From a virus, in IMG/VR virus record IMGVR_UViG_3300050821_010764, positions 80,801-144,800 of that record: a stretch of DNA of 64,000 nucleotides. The stretch is one strand, 5' to 3'. The position numbers were made by a program, and so were the translations under genes. How positions within the stretch are numbered: the first letter of the stretch is position 1; each line of letters opens with the position of its first letter. The notes beneath the pieces are model-generated. The model saw nothing but the letters and a program-made list of their open reading frames with translations, was not told the DNA's origin and did not search any database. Below are positions 16,550 through 25,978 of the stretch, in pieces.

Positions 16550-17046
16550 TGTCAACCGATTCACCAGCGGCAATTTTATTTGATGAGCTTGGTAATCCAG
16601 TTGGGGTTATGCTGGATGGTTACGTTTATCGTTTGCAAGTTGAAACCATTATTACTGACACTTCGGGCAATGGTCCAGCCGCTGTCAAACCACCTAATAC
16701 TGCCGCAGTTGCTGCCGACCCGGCTCTAGTAGTAGCTTTTTCTCCCAATAACCCTATTACGGTATCTAGTGCTCGTCCGGCTACTTCTACCACTCATAGC
16801 GTGGTCGGCTCTGCCACCAACGTAGTTCTTTTAGCCTCTAATACTACTCGTTTAGGCGCAACCATCTATAATGATTCTTCTGCTTTATTGTATGTGAAGC
16901 TTGGTGCTACGGCTAGTACAACTGATTTTACTATTAAAATGTTTCCATTAGGTTATTATGAAATTCCGTATGGTTATACTGGTGAAATAGATGGAATTTG
17001 GTCATCAGCTCTTGGTCATGCAAGAATTGATGAACTTACTCCTTAA
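16549..17046 (+). CDS. Adhesin/decoration protein with shared N-tag and LLASN domain
   Basis: A 165-residue protein. The first 20 residues (SPAAILFDELGNPVGV) match the N-termini of the proteins at 17106 and 18345, suggesting a common docking tag. The C-terminal half (VLLASNTTRLGATIYNDSS to ELTP) is paralogous to the C-terminus of the protein at 17106, with VKLGATAS and YYEIPYGYTGEID as anchors. The domain is beta-rich and low in charge, typical of fibre tips or head fibres. Receptor binding is inferred, not shown. Confidence 0.55.
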   Translation: MSTDSPAAILFDELGNPVGVMLDGYVYRLQVETIITDTSGNGPAAVKPPNTAAVAADPALVVAFSPNNPITVSSARPATSTTHSVVGSATNVVLLASNTTRLGATIYNDSSALLYVKLGATASTTDFTIKMFPLGYYEIPYGYTGEIDGIWSSALGHARIDELTP

Positions 17047-17105
17047 ACAATGCATAAAATTATATTAATGTAGAAAGATACTTCTAACTTACAAGAGGCA
17101 ATCAT

Positions 17106-18248
17106 ATGTCAGGTGAATCCCCAGCATCAGTTTTATTTAGCTCAGACGGTACAGAATTAGCCGTTGTAAGTGGTAGTGCGATCCCAACTAGTACCAGGGC
17201 ACTATTAATTTCTGGTCAAAATCCAAGCGGTAACGCTACTTATGTACCATCATCTTTACATGGTGCTTTTGGTACTGCCGAGATGTCCAACGATTTCTCG
17301 ATTCAGTCTAACGCTACGTTAATAGCCAGCGGTTCTACTTTAGTCACCGCTAACTATTTCGGTACTCACGAAATTGCATTGATTGTTAACGTTACAGTGG
17401 CTCCAACCGGTACTACTCCAACACTATCATATTCTATTCAGGAAGTTGATCCTGGCAACGGCACTACACTTTATGGTAGCACCGCCTCTACCGGCTCTAT
17501 TACTGGTACCGGTGTGTTTACAGCCATTTTGAATGTGACCACCAGCTCTATGGTCAAGGTTACTTGGACCATTACTGGTACTACGCCAAGCTTCACTGGC
17601 GTTTACGCTACGATCACTACTAAGAACACTCCATCCACTCAGACTATTAACGGAACAGTTACATCAACTAACCCGTCCGTAGGTACTGATGGCGGTGCTT
17701 CTCTTACTTCTGATACTCAGGTTGGTGGTATTGCAACTACAGCTGCTCCAACTTATACCACTGGCACTCTAGATGCGTTGTCTTTGACATTAGGTGGTCA
17801 GTTGCGTATCGATGGTGCTTATCCAAAAGCTACTACTACCGCTAACTCTGCTGATATGATGCAGGTAGGTGGTATCGTTACTACTGCTGCTCCAGCCTAT
17901 ACTACTGGTCAGATTAACGCCCTATCTTTGGATACTGCTGGTAATCTACGTGTTTCGGCAATTACTAATAAGGCAGCAACTTCCGCTGTTACTTCTGTTG
18001 CCGTCACAGCCAGCACTAACACTACTTTGTTGGCTTCTAACGCTAGCAGAATTTTCGCCTCTATATTCAACGGCTCTAACAAGACCATTTACATTAAATT
18101 GGGAACTACTGCCAGCTTAACCAGTTATACAATTCAGTTGTTTACTGGTTCTTATTGGGAAGTTCCAAACGACTACACCGGTAACATTGATGAATTCTCT
18201 CCAGCCGGCGCATCTGGAAACGTTCTTGTAACTGAGCTAACTCCATAA
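17106..18248 (+). CDS. Multi-domain adhesin or fibre protein of the array
   Basis: A 380-residue Thr/Ser/Gly-rich protein starting at ATG behind AGAGG. It carries the N-terminal tag (ESPASVLFSSDGTELAV), a beta-sandwich-like middle, two copies of a short QVGGI-TTAAPTYTTG repeat, and the LLASN C-terminal domain shared with the gene at 16549. A strong terminator follows. The composition, with very few Lys/Arg, matches extracellular phage fibres. A role in host binding or head decoration is inferred. Confidence 0.55.
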   Translation: MSGESPASVLFSSDGTELAVVSGSAIPTSTRALLISGQNPSGNATYVPSSLHGAFGTAEMSNDFSIQSNATLIASGSTLVTANYFGTHEIALIVNVTVAPTGTTPTLSYSIQEVDPGNGTTLYGSTASTGSITGTGVFTAILNVTTSSMVKVTWTITGTTPSFTGVYATITTKNTPSTQTINGTVTSTNPSVGTDGGASLTSDTQVGGIATTAAPTYTTGTLDALSLTLGGQLRIDGAYPKATTTANSADMMQVGGIVTTAAPAYTTGQINALSLDTAGNLRVSAITNKAATSAVTSVAVTASTNTTLLASNASRIFASIFNGSNKTIYIKLGTTASLTSYTIQLFTGSYWEVPNDYTGNIDEFSPAGASGNVLVTELTP

Positions 18249-18274
18249 TCTGATTGATTGGTGGATAAAAATGA

Positions 18275-18308
18275 AAAAGAAGCTTGCTAGAAATAGCAAG
18301 CTTCTTTT
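18275..18308 (+). terminator. Rho-independent terminator
   Basis: A perfect 15-bp stem (18275-18289 with 18294-18308) with a GAAA loop runs into TTTTATTTTATC. It separates the first two adhesin genes from the larger one at 18345. Confidence 0.9.
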
Positions 18309-18344
18309 ATTTTATCTATAATCCAGCATTTAGACGAGGAGAAA

Positions 18345-21317
18345 ATGTCAGGAACAAATCCAGAGTCAGTACTGTATGATATTAATGGAAATCCATTAGC
18401 CGTACAGAGCGGATCAGCAACGCCTACCTCTACTCCAGCTTTAATGATGGCTGGTTCAGATGGTGCTAATTCTAGATTCATCTTAGTTGATGGTTCTGGT
18501 CGCACAGTTGCGGTTGGAGCTGGTGTGGCGGGAACGCCTGCTGGTGGAGTACTGTCTATTCAAGGTATCTCTGGTGGTACAGTCGTTCCTATCAGCGGAA
18601 CCCTTACAGCCAATCAGGGAACCGCTAACACTATAGCTAACTCTTGGCCAATAGAAGTGACCGATGGTACTAATATTTTGGGTACCGCCGCTCATCCAAT
18701 TAGAATAGATCCAACGGGCACAACTATCCAACCAGTCTCAGGAACTGTAGCCGTTACACAAAGTACCTCTCCTTGGGTAGTGGGACAAGCTACCGCTTCT
18801 AGCTTAAATGCTACGGTTGTTGGATTAGGCGGCGCGGGCGCGCCCTCTGGTGGAATTATATCTACTCAAGTTCCAGATACAATAAATTCTGGAACTTTGA
18901 ATGCCTTGAATGCTGTTGTTTCGGTCTCATTAACTGGCAATCATGGCGCTGGTATGCAGTTATTGGCTGGTACTTTGCAAGGCACTATCACTCCTGAAAT
19001 TTCTTATGATGGCGGGACCACCTGGGTCGCCTCCTTTTTTGACGATCCGGTTACGGGAAATAAAGTTGCTACCATAGTTTTCGGAGCTAACAACACTGCT
19101 ACTGCCAGAACTATTGTAGCGCCCGCTGGTGCATCTCATGCTCGTGTTAGAGTTTCTGCTTTCACTTCGGGAACTGCGAATTGTAATATCCGCGCCACCA
19201 CATTAATAGAACCACCAGTTTTGTTTTCGGGCGCTGCTGGAGCAGCTTTACCACCAACTATCGTGCAAATGGGAGGTAATGATGGTAGTAATCTTAGAGC
19301 TATGCTTACAGATGCTTCCGGTCATCCAATCATTGTGGGTCCAGGAGTAGCTGGCACGCCATCTGGTGGAGTGGTAACTATTCAGGGAGTCTCTGGGGGA
19401 ACTGTAGTGCCCGTTAGTGGTACGGTAGCAGTTACACAGAGCACTTCTCCTTGGGCAGATAATATCACTCAGTTTGGTGGAACTAATATTTCTACTGGTA
19501 CTGGAGCTAGTGGAGCTGGTATTCCAAGAGTTACTGTTTCCAATGATTCCAATATTTTGGCAACACAATCTGGTTCTTGGACTGTTACCGATAATCAAGG
19601 AACTCCAAACACACTTGCCAATAAGTGGCCAGTTCAAGTTACGGACGGAACTAATACCATGCCAACTGGCGATGCAGTTGGTAGGGCTATTTTCGAGAAA
19701 ATTACCGATGGTACCAATACAGCTGCCGTCAAGGCGGCTTCCACTGCCGCTGTGGCAACCGATCCATCACTGGTAGTCGGCTTCTCACCTAACTCTCCAT
19801 TGCCAACAGGTGCTAATACTATAGGTATCGTTAATCAAGGCACTGCTGCCTCTCTAGCTAATGCTTGGTCTACCAAAATTACAGATGCTACCAATGGTCC
19901 GGTCGCCGTCAAAGCGGCATCTACCGCTGCCGTTGCTACTGATCCGGCTCTAGTCGTTGCCATTAGTCCTAACAATGTTATCAACGCTGCTGTTTCTGAC
20001 GTAACAGCTACTGGAACTTTAAATGCTCTTAACGCTACTGTTCAACTAGCTATTCAAGGCGAAAATGATGCTGGTATGCAATTAGTAGCCGGTACATTGG
20101 TGGGCACAATAGTGCCGGAAATTTCTATTGATGGTGGTACTACTTGGGCAGCCACCTTTTTCTCAGATCCAACTACTAAAAATAAAGTTTCCAGTATCGT
20201 TTTTGGCTCTAGTAACACCGCTACTACTAGAGCTATTGTTGGTGTTGGTGGCACATCACATGTTCGTGTTAGGGTGTCTGCTTTCACTTCTGGCACTGCT
20301 ACTTGTAATTTGCGTGCTACCGCCATGCAAGATCCGTCTAATATGTATGATAGTTCAGCGGGTGCTGCTCTCCCTCCAACCATTGCTCAGGTAGGAGGTT
20401 CAGTAACCACTGCCTCTCCAACTTATGTAACTGGTACTGCTAACGCCTTATCTTTAGACACATCCGGTCGTCTGCGTGAAGATGTTACCTCTTGGCTAGG
20501 TTCTACAGCTCCCACTGTGGGACAGAAAACCATGGCTAACTCTGTGCCAGTCACCATTGCTTCTGATCAATCTGCTATTCCAGTTTCCATTTCTGCTCCG
20601 GCTGGAGCTAGAGTGGGTCTTGTTCAAGGAATAGTTATCCTGGGTGGAGGTACCGGAGGATCATTGAATGCCATTCGTGCTACCACTTATAATGAACAGA
20701 CTACCAATGCTCAACGTTCCGTTTCTTCTGCTAGTGCCAGCGACACCTCTGCGGGGACGGGCGCCCGACAAATAACTATTACCTATTATGATCAAACTTG
20801 CGCCGGTCCTTTTACTGAAGTGGTTACTATGAATGGTACTACTTCGGTAAATACTGTTAGTACTACAATTTGTTTTATCGAAAAAATACAAGTTACTAGC
20901 GTTGGATCAGGAGGTACTAATGCCGGAGTAATTACATTATTTGTCAGTACTGCGGGCGGTGGAGGAACTATTGGTACTATTGGAACCGGTAACGTCGTAT
21001 CTGGAGTAGGAGATAGACAAACATTGTGGGCTCATCATTATATTGCTACCGGAAAAACTGCTCAGTTGGCAACCCTAGTAATTGGATCAACCAACTCCAG
21101 CGCCTCTAATGCTACTTTCTTAATGAGGTCTAAAGATCCAACAAGTGCTACTAGTTCGGACCTTCAGATCAGCGACTTCTTACCATCCAATATTTCTACG
21201 GTAAGAGCCTTGGGAATTCCTCTTAAAATTGCTGGTCCCGCCCGAATTTTGGTTTTGGGAAACCCAACTGGTAACAACAGCACTTTAGTCGCTTCATTCG
21301 ACTACTCGGAGACATAA
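18345..21317 (+). CDS. Large modular fibre/adhesin protein
   Basis: A 990-residue protein after a GAGGAG site. It opens with the N-tag shared with the two preceding proteins. Inside it are repeated GVAGTP-SGGV / SGGTVVP-SGT strands and DGTN repeats, and a duplicated domain encoded at 18891-19278 and 20013-20399 (starts GTLNALNA, includes DGGTTW and VRVSAFTSGTA, ends PPTI-Q-GG). The C-terminal 225 residues are the AQRS domain shared with the proteins at 21319 and 23256. This modular, repeat-built layout is typical of long fibres. Receptor binding is inferred. Confidence 0.6.
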   Translation: MSGTNPESVLYDINGNPLAVQSGSATPTSTPALMMAGSDGANSRFILVDGSGRTVAVGAGVAGTPAGGVLSIQGISGGTVVPISGTLTANQGTANTIANSWPIEVTDGTNILGTAAHPIRIDPTGTTIQPVSGTVAVTQSTSPWVVGQATASSLNATVVGLGGAGAPSGGIISTQVPDTINSGTLNALNAVVSVSLTGNHGAGMQLLAGTLQGTITPEISYDGGTTWVASFFDDPVTGNKVATIVFGANNTATARTIVAPAGASHARVRVSAFTSGTANCNIRATTLIEPPVLFSGAAGAALPPTIVQMGGNDGSNLRAMLTDASGHPIIVGPGVAGTPSGGVVTIQGVSGGTVVPVSGTVAVTQSTSPWADNITQFGGTNISTGTGASGAGIPRVTVSNDSNILATQSGSWTVTDNQGTPNTLANKWPVQVTDGTNTMPTGDAVGRAIFEKITDGTNTAAVKAASTAAVATDPSLVVGFSPNSPLPTGANTIGIVNQGTAASLANAWSTKITDATNGPVAVKAASTAAVATDPALVVAISPNNVINAAVSDVTATGTLNALNATVQLAIQGENDAGMQLVAGTLVGTIVPEISIDGGTTWAATFFSDPTTKNKVSSIVFGSSNTATTRAIVGVGGTSHVRVRVSAFTSGTATCNLRATAMQDPSNMYDSSAGAALPPTIAQVGGSVTTASPTYVTGTANALSLDTSGRLREDVTSWLGSTAPTVGQKTMANSVPVTIASDQSAIPVSISAPAGARVGLVQGIVILGGGTGGSLNAIRATTYNEQTTNAQRSVSSASASDTSAGTGARQITITYYDQTCAGPFTEVVTMNGTTSVNTVSTTICFIEKIQVTSVGSGGTNAGVITLFVSTAGGGGTIGTIGTGNVVSGVGDRQTLWAHHYIATGKTAQLATLVIGSTNSSASNATFLMRSKDPTSATSSDLQISDFLPSNISTVRALGIPLKIAGPARILVLGNPTGNNSTLVASFDYSET

Positions 21318-21318
21318 A

Positions 21319-22284
21319 ATGCCAGTAACTTTTAGCAATCCCGTTATCTTATCATCTACTTGGACTGTTTTTAAGTCTAGTGCCATCACTGGTAAATCTT
21401 TATTGGTCCAGTATCAAGATGACGGTTCCATCTATACTATTTTTGCCATTGATTTATCAATTGCCTATACGTGTATTATCTGGAAGGGGACCGTACCAGA
21501 TGGTGTAATTAATAGTGGGTATTCACAAGCACAAAATGACACCGACAAAGCAGATTTTGAAAATAACTATAAAGCCCAAGCCAATAAAACTTTAACTCCT
21601 AAAAGCCAGGTAAATCTAGGGTACACTACTTCTGTTGGTAGCGCATTAACTGCTATTCGTGCTACAGCTTATGTTCAACAGACCACTAATGCTCAAAGAT
21701 CTTTAGTATCTAGCAGTGCTTCCGATACGGCAGCAGGTGCGGGTGCACAATCTATTAAAATAACATATTATGATCAAACTTTAGCTGGACCCTTCACTGA
21801 GACTGTTAGTTTGAATGGTATTACTGCCGTTAATACTGTAGGTACCAATATCTGTTTTATAGAAAAGATGGAGTGTACCTCTGTAGGAAATCAACTTTCT
21901 AATGTGGGAACTATTACTTTAACCATATCAACTGGTGGAGCTGGTGGAACTATAGGAACTATTGCGGCGGGTGATGGAATTACTAATTGGTGCCATCACT
22001 ATGTGGCTACCGGTAAAACCATGAATCTTGTTTCTGTCATAGGAACTATTCAAGGACAAAATAGTGGTGCCATGGAAGTCCATCGTACGGTTCCCACTGA
22101 CACAACAAAGACAGAATTAACGATTGCTCCCAAATATAGAATTACCACTAATTCATCTGGAACTTTGAGTTTTAATTCTCCAATTATGGTTGCCGGACCA
22201 GCTTTAGTTTTGGTGTATGGTCGTTCTGACGCATCTACTGGAAATCTAAATTGGTCCGTTGGTATGGGATATTACGAGGCTTAA
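21319..22284 (+). CDS. Adhesin-array protein with AQRS C-terminal domain
   Basis: A 321-residue protein starting next to the preceding stop, with CGGAG as site. The N-terminal 100 residues are a separate small domain (NPVILSSTWTVFKSSAITGK...). The remainder is the AQRS domain also seen at the end of the 990-residue protein: NAQRSLVSSSASDTAAG, ITYYDQT-AGPFTETV, NICFIEKM and WCHHYVATGKT. A virion surface role is inferred. Confidence 0.55.
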   Translation: MPVTFSNPVILSSTWTVFKSSAITGKSLLVQYQDDGSIYTIFAIDLSIAYTCIIWKGTVPDGVINSGYSQAQNDTDKADFENNYKAQANKTLTPKSQVNLGYTTSVGSALTAIRATAYVQQTTNAQRSLVSSSASDTAAGAGAQSIKITYYDQTLAGPFTETVSLNGITAVNTVGTNICFIEKMECTSVGNQLSNVGTITLTISTGGAGGTIGTIAAGDGITNWCHHYVATGKTMNLVSVIGTIQGQNSGAMEVHRTVPTDTTKTELTIAPKYRITTNSSGTLSFNSPIMVAGPALVLVYGRSDASTGNLNWSVGMGYYEA

Positions 22285-22285
22285 C

Positions 22286-23245
22286 ATGGCAATTGGCGAT
22301 AGATCAATAGAAAATATAATCATATATGATGAGAACGGTAATCAACTTACTAGTTTTAACTCACCAACTGAAGATATTCCAATTTCTCAGAGTGCCTCAT
22401 GGCTTGATTATGCTTTTAATCAGTCAGATGGTACGTTAGATACTACTCAATTTTGGACCAGCACTGTGGTAGGAACAGGAACGGCTACTCAAGGTAGTGG
22501 TGTTGGAACTTTATCTACTGGTACCACGGCTAATTCCACAGTTTCTTTACAGAGTCCTATTTCTCGTCTTCTGCCGGCGACCACAAATGCATTTCAAGCG
22601 GACGTGCAAACAGGAAATACAGGAGTCGCTAATAACAATCGTTTGTGGGGTGTTTTTGATGCCAATAACGGATATTTTTTCAAGTTAGCAGGTACGACCT
22701 TACAATTCGTAACGCGCAAGGCAACTGTCGATAGTACCACTAACATTACTTTATTTACCTTGGATACTAATTTCCATAGATATAAAATTGTGTACAATGG
22801 TATGGGAGCGGTCGCATCTGTTGATGGAATTGTAGTAGTTACTCTGACAATGAATCCGGCTGCCGTTCTTACCGCCAATGATAACTTACCTATTCGTTTA
22901 GAAAATGACAACTCTGGTGGATTAGCAACCAATCAAACTCTTTTAGTTAGATCGGTCGGAGTAGATGGGCATGGAATATTAGGACGCAGATCAAGATTTG
23001 TTCGTCTGAATGCGGCGGCTACTACAGTAGTAAAAAGAGGTCCGGGAACTTTGCGCAAAATAATGGTTAATAACGGAGCATTAGCAGCCACCGTTACGAT
23101 TACAGATAATACAGCCGCAGGTGGAACCGCTATCGGCGTGATTAATGCTGCTAATCCTGGTTCTTTCATTTATGATTTAGATTTTAACGTCGGTTTAACT
23201 GTAGTTATTGCAGGTACACCCGACATAACCGTTGTATATGAATAA
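22286..23245 (+). CDS. Adhesin-array protein with lectin-like middle
   Basis: The ATG at 22286 follows ACGAGGC; a start at 22259 would overlap the previous gene. The 319-residue product begins with a tag similar to the others (IIYDENGNQL). The middle (about residues 45-215) reads like a jelly-roll carbohydrate-binding domain (FQADVQTGN...NNRLWGVFDANNGYFFKL...FHRYKIVYNG), and a small beta domain closes the protein. Glycan binding is inferred from this layout only. Confidence 0.5.
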   Translation: MAIGDRSIENIIIYDENGNQLTSFNSPTEDIPISQSASWLDYAFNQSDGTLDTTQFWTSTVVGTGTATQGSGVGTLSTGTTANSTVSLQSPISRLLPATTNAFQADVQTGNTGVANNNRLWGVFDANNGYFFKLAGTTLQFVTRKATVDSTTNITLFTLDTNFHRYKIVYNGMGAVASVDGIVVVTLTMNPAAVLTANDNLPIRLENDNSGGLATNQTLLVRSVGVDGHGILGRRSRFVRLNAAATTVVKRGPGTLRKIMVNNGALAATVTITDNTAAGGTAIGVINAANPGSFIYDLDFNVGLTVVIAGTPDITVVYE

Positions 23246-23255
23246 GGGGCTGTAA

Positions 23256-23999
23256 ATGAGTATTAGCGATTTACTTTCATTATCACAGCACCTCGAAGTG
23301 CAAAGTGGAACTGTGAGCGGCTATATCGCCACATCTGCTACGACATCAGTGACTGTTCGTGCAACAATTTATACTCCACAAGGCGCTAATGCACAACGTA
23401 GTATTGTATCAACCAATGTTAATGATACGGCAGCGGGAACTGGTGCAAGAACTATTTTGATTACATATTTAAGCACAGACATGGCATCCTATAAAACAGA
23501 CACCGTCACTTTGAATGGGACTACAGCTGTTAACACCAATGCAACAGATATAGCTTTGATTGAAAAAATGACCGTAGCTACTAGTGGAAGTAGTGGAGGC
23601 AATGCTGGAACTATAAATTTTCTTACTGGACTTGCTGGAGCTGGCTCTATCTGGGGCTCTATTGCCACTGGTGATGGTCAAACATTTTGGTGTCATCACT
23701 ATGTGATCACTGGGAAAACGTTCTACATAGCGGCTGTTACCGCCGCTGCGACCGCCACTAATGGACAAGTAAGCATTCTACAGATTGCTAATCCAACATC
23801 CGTCCCCCAGGGACCACAATTACAGGTAGTCTCTACTTATTTACATGGCAATCAAACTACTGCCGGATTTCCTCCTGTAGATAAAGAAATTCAAGCGGCA
23901 AATCCTATTGTGGGACCAGCTATCATATTTCTCAACGAAAGACCGGCAGCTGTTACTGCCTCTACAACTCACGCATCATTTGAATATATTCAATTCTAA
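23256..23999 (+). CDS. Adhesin-array protein consisting mainly of the AQRS domain
   Basis: A 247-residue protein after AAGGGG. Apart from 25 N-terminal residues it is one AQRS domain, the third copy in this region, with NAQRSIVSTNVNDTAAG, TLNGTTAVNT and FWCHHYVITGKTF. A single-domain form next to two fused forms indicates that the domain is a movable module. Role inferred as virion surface protein. Confidence 0.55.
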   Translation: MSISDLLSLSQHLEVQSGTVSGYIATSATTSVTVRATIYTPQGANAQRSIVSTNVNDTAAGTGARTILITYLSTDMASYKTDTVTLNGTTAVNTNATDIALIEKMTVATSGSSGGNAGTINFLTGLAGAGSIWGSIATGDGQTFWCHHYVITGKTFYIAAVTAAATATNGQVSILQIANPTSVPQGPQLQVVSTYLHGNQTTAGFPPVDKEIQAANPIVGPAIIFLNERPAAVTASTTHASFEYIQF

Positions 24000-24020
24000 T
24001 TCTACTAACAATTCAGCATA

Positions 24021-24057
24021 TAGTTGAAATAATAAAGTCGGACGCAAACTTCAACTA
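24021..24057 (+). promoter_or_regulatory. Hairpin in the leader of the TIM-barrel gene
   Basis: An 8-bp inverted repeat (24021-24028 with 24050-24057) encloses a 21-base loop and ends just before the AAGGGG ribosome binding site. It may control translation; it lacks a T-run, so it is not a terminator. Confidence 0.35.
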
Positions 24058-24068
24058 AGGGGAAAAGC

Positions 24069-24977
24069 ATGACAGTTACAGCAGTTACCATTCCAACTCC
24101 ACCAAATAGCAATCTAGATCGTGCTATGTTCGTATGGATACCACAGGTGGGTGGAGCAAGTGATCCATTAAGTTCCGACACCAATATGCAGAATCTGCTA
24201 AACTGGTGTACTAACAACGGAATCAACGTACTTTTCTTGGATATCTGGGTTTACTTGGGTGGTGGAAATTTCTCTACTACACACGCACAAACTTTCCAGA
24301 AATTTATTCATTTTGCTCACGCTTCAGGCATTCGTGTTCTAGCACTTGGCGGAAATACTGATTGGGGACACAATCAACAATGGGTTATGGCAAATGTTGT
24401 TAAGAACATTGCCCAATATCAAGCTTACTGCGCAAATAACTCAACTAACACCGAGGGTGGTTTTGATGGTGTTATTCTAGATGCAGAATACTGGACCGTT
24501 AACGGTTACACCTCTACTGAACCAACGGGTATGTGTGATCTTATGAAGGCTATGCGTTCTGTTCTACAACTACCAGTTGGATTCGCTCCAACTCAGTGGT
24601 TGACTGACCCACTTAGTGCGGCATTGTCTTTCACTTATGACGGTTACACTGGTCTAGAGGGATATCATTTGATGAGACACGCAGATTTCTGTGTCATTCA
24701 AGCTTACTCTAACAGTGCTACCACTCAAACTAGCATGTTGCAAAACTGGTTTAACTACGCAAGCCAATCCGGATTCAATCTTGGATTGTACTGTGCCTCT
24801 TTGACTGATACCGGACAAGGAAGCGCTTCTTACTGGACTGGTTCTGCTGGCGCAAAAGCAACTATGGAGACCGCTCACACCACTATCTCTGGTAATTTTA
24901 CTGCTTCGCCTAATACTAATGCAAGTTTTAGAGGTCAAGCTATTGAACAGTATTCTTCTTACAAAAACATGACCTAA
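24069..24977 (+). CDS. TIM-barrel glycoside-hydrolase-like virion protein
   Basis: A 302-residue protein. Alternating strands and helices (VLFLDIWVYLG, IRVLALGGNTDWG, FDGVILDAEYW, VGFAPTQWLTD, FCVIQAYSN, NLGLYCAS) match a (beta/alpha)8 barrel. The FDGVILDAE segment (D133 to E140) resembles the catalytic DGxDxDxE motif of GH18 enzymes, with D138 and E140 in the last two acidic places but Ile in the earlier one. It has its own leader hairpin and terminator. It may cut a surface glycan or peptidoglycan as part of a tail; an inactive sugar-binding barrel is possible. Confidence 0.55.
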   Translation: MTVTAVTIPTPPNSNLDRAMFVWIPQVGGASDPLSSDTNMQNLLNWCTNNGINVLFLDIWVYLGGGNFSTTHAQTFQKFIHFAHASGIRVLALGGNTDWGHNQQWVMANVVKNIAQYQAYCANNSTNTEGGFDGVILDAEYWTVNGYTSTEPTGMCDLMKAMRSVLQLPVGFAPTQWLTDPLSAALSFTYDGYTGLEGYHLMRHADFCVIQAYSNSATTQTSMLQNWFNYASQSGFNLGLYCASLTDTGQGSASYWTGSAGAKATMETAHTTISGNFTASPNTNASFRGQAIEQYSSYKNMT

Positions 24978-24998
24978 TATTTGCTTAATTAGGTAATT

Positions 24999-25037
24999 AG
25001 CGCCTGGCAACGAAAGTTGCTGGGCGTTTCTGTTTTC
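24999..25037 (+). terminator. Rho-independent terminator after the TIM-barrel gene
   Basis: An 11-bp stem with two G-T wobbles (25001-25011 with 25016-25026), closed by GAAA, is followed by TTTCTGTTTT. This is the third terminator in the window with a GAAA loop. Confidence 0.85.
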
Positions 25038-25049
25038 AACCTACTAAAT

Positions 25050-25058
25050 TGATATATG
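25050..25058 (+). promoter_or_regulatory. Candidate extended -10 promoter for the patatin gene
   Basis: TG-A-TATATG lies 30 bases before the patatin start. The predicted transcript start near 25065 gives a 23-base leader that contains the GAGG site. Confidence 0.4.
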
Positions 25059-25087
25059 ATTAAGGGACATTGTGCAAGTGAGGTTAA

Positions 25088-25948
25088 ATGCGAGCTTTGG
25101 TCTTGTCCGGTGGTGGCAGCAAAGGAGCTTATCAGGCAGGTGCACTCAAATATATTTTGGGTGAGCTGAGTGTTGCCTACGATGTCTTCTGTGGTGTCTC
25201 TGTAGGAGCCATTAATTGTTCTTTTCTATCTATGTTTCATAGTGGTCAAGAGGTTGAATCTGCTAATCTTCTTGCGGAGTTATGGTCTAAACTGGATAAT
25301 TCTAAAATTTACAAGCGTTGGTTTCCATTTGGACGCTGGCATGCTCTCTGGAATAAGAGTTTTTTCGATAGTTCACCATTACACACTATGCTGAAAGGCT
25401 ATTTAGACCTAGATAAAATTAGAGCAAGTGGTAAAAAAGTTAATGTAGGAACCGTTTCTTTAAGTTCAGGTAAGTATACCATCTTCGATCAGTCTTCTGA
25501 CCATTTTATTGAAGCAGTTATTGCTTCGGCATCCTTTCCTGGTATGCTGACACCGGTTAAATTTTTAGGACAGTTGTGGACTGATGGTGGAGTCAAGGAA
25601 ATATCGCCCATTAAAAAGGCAATGGAAATGGGAGCCGATGAAATCGACGTTATTATTACATCTCCTCAGACCAGGGTGAAACATTTCATCGAGAATCCGA
25701 CTACTGTAGATATTTTGAAGCGCTCTATTGACCTATCTACTGATAAAATCATGGCAAATGACATTGAGAAGATTCAAATGCACAATACTTTAGCGCAAGC
25801 AGGGCTGGCGGATTATAAGTACGTAAAACTTAACATTTTACGTCCAGATTACAATCTAATTGAGGATTTGCTAGATTTTAGACCGGAAAAAATCAAAGAG
25901 ATGATGGAAAAGGGCTATAAGGACGCTAAATACAAATACACAATGTAA
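25088..25948 (+). CDS. Patatin-like phospholipase
   Basis: A 286-residue protein after GTGAGGT. It has the complete patatin signature: a glycine-rich oxyanion loop GGGSKGAY (residues 8-15), the nucleophile in GVSVGA (S38) and the catalytic aspartate in DGG (D166). These enzymes hydrolyse acyl chains from membrane lipids. It has its own terminator upstream and candidate promoter, so it can be expressed apart from the fibres. No signal peptide or membrane segment is seen, so it acts in the cytoplasm or in the virion. Possible roles are envelope damage at lysis, membrane remodelling or help with entry. Confidence 0.88.
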   Translation: MRALVLSGGGSKGAYQAGALKYILGELSVAYDVFCGVSVGAINCSFLSMFHSGQEVESANLLAELWSKLDNSKIYKRWFPFGRWHALWNKSFFDSSPLHTMLKGYLDLDKIRASGKKVNVGTVSLSSGKYTIFDQSSDHFIEAVIASASFPGMLTPVKFLGQLWTDGGVKEISPIKKAMEMGADEIDVIITSPQTRVKHFIENPTTVDILKRSIDLSTDKIMANDIEKIQMHNTLAQAGLADYKYVKLNILRPDYNLIEDLLDFRPEKIKEMMEKGYKDAKYKYTM

Positions 25949-25978
25949 TAATTCCATATAGTAACAGGAGAATACTCG

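Noticed and set aside
24069-24977. Calling the TIM-barrel protein a certain GH18 chitinase
   Set aside because: Only part of the DGxDxDxE motif is present, so the substrate class stays open.
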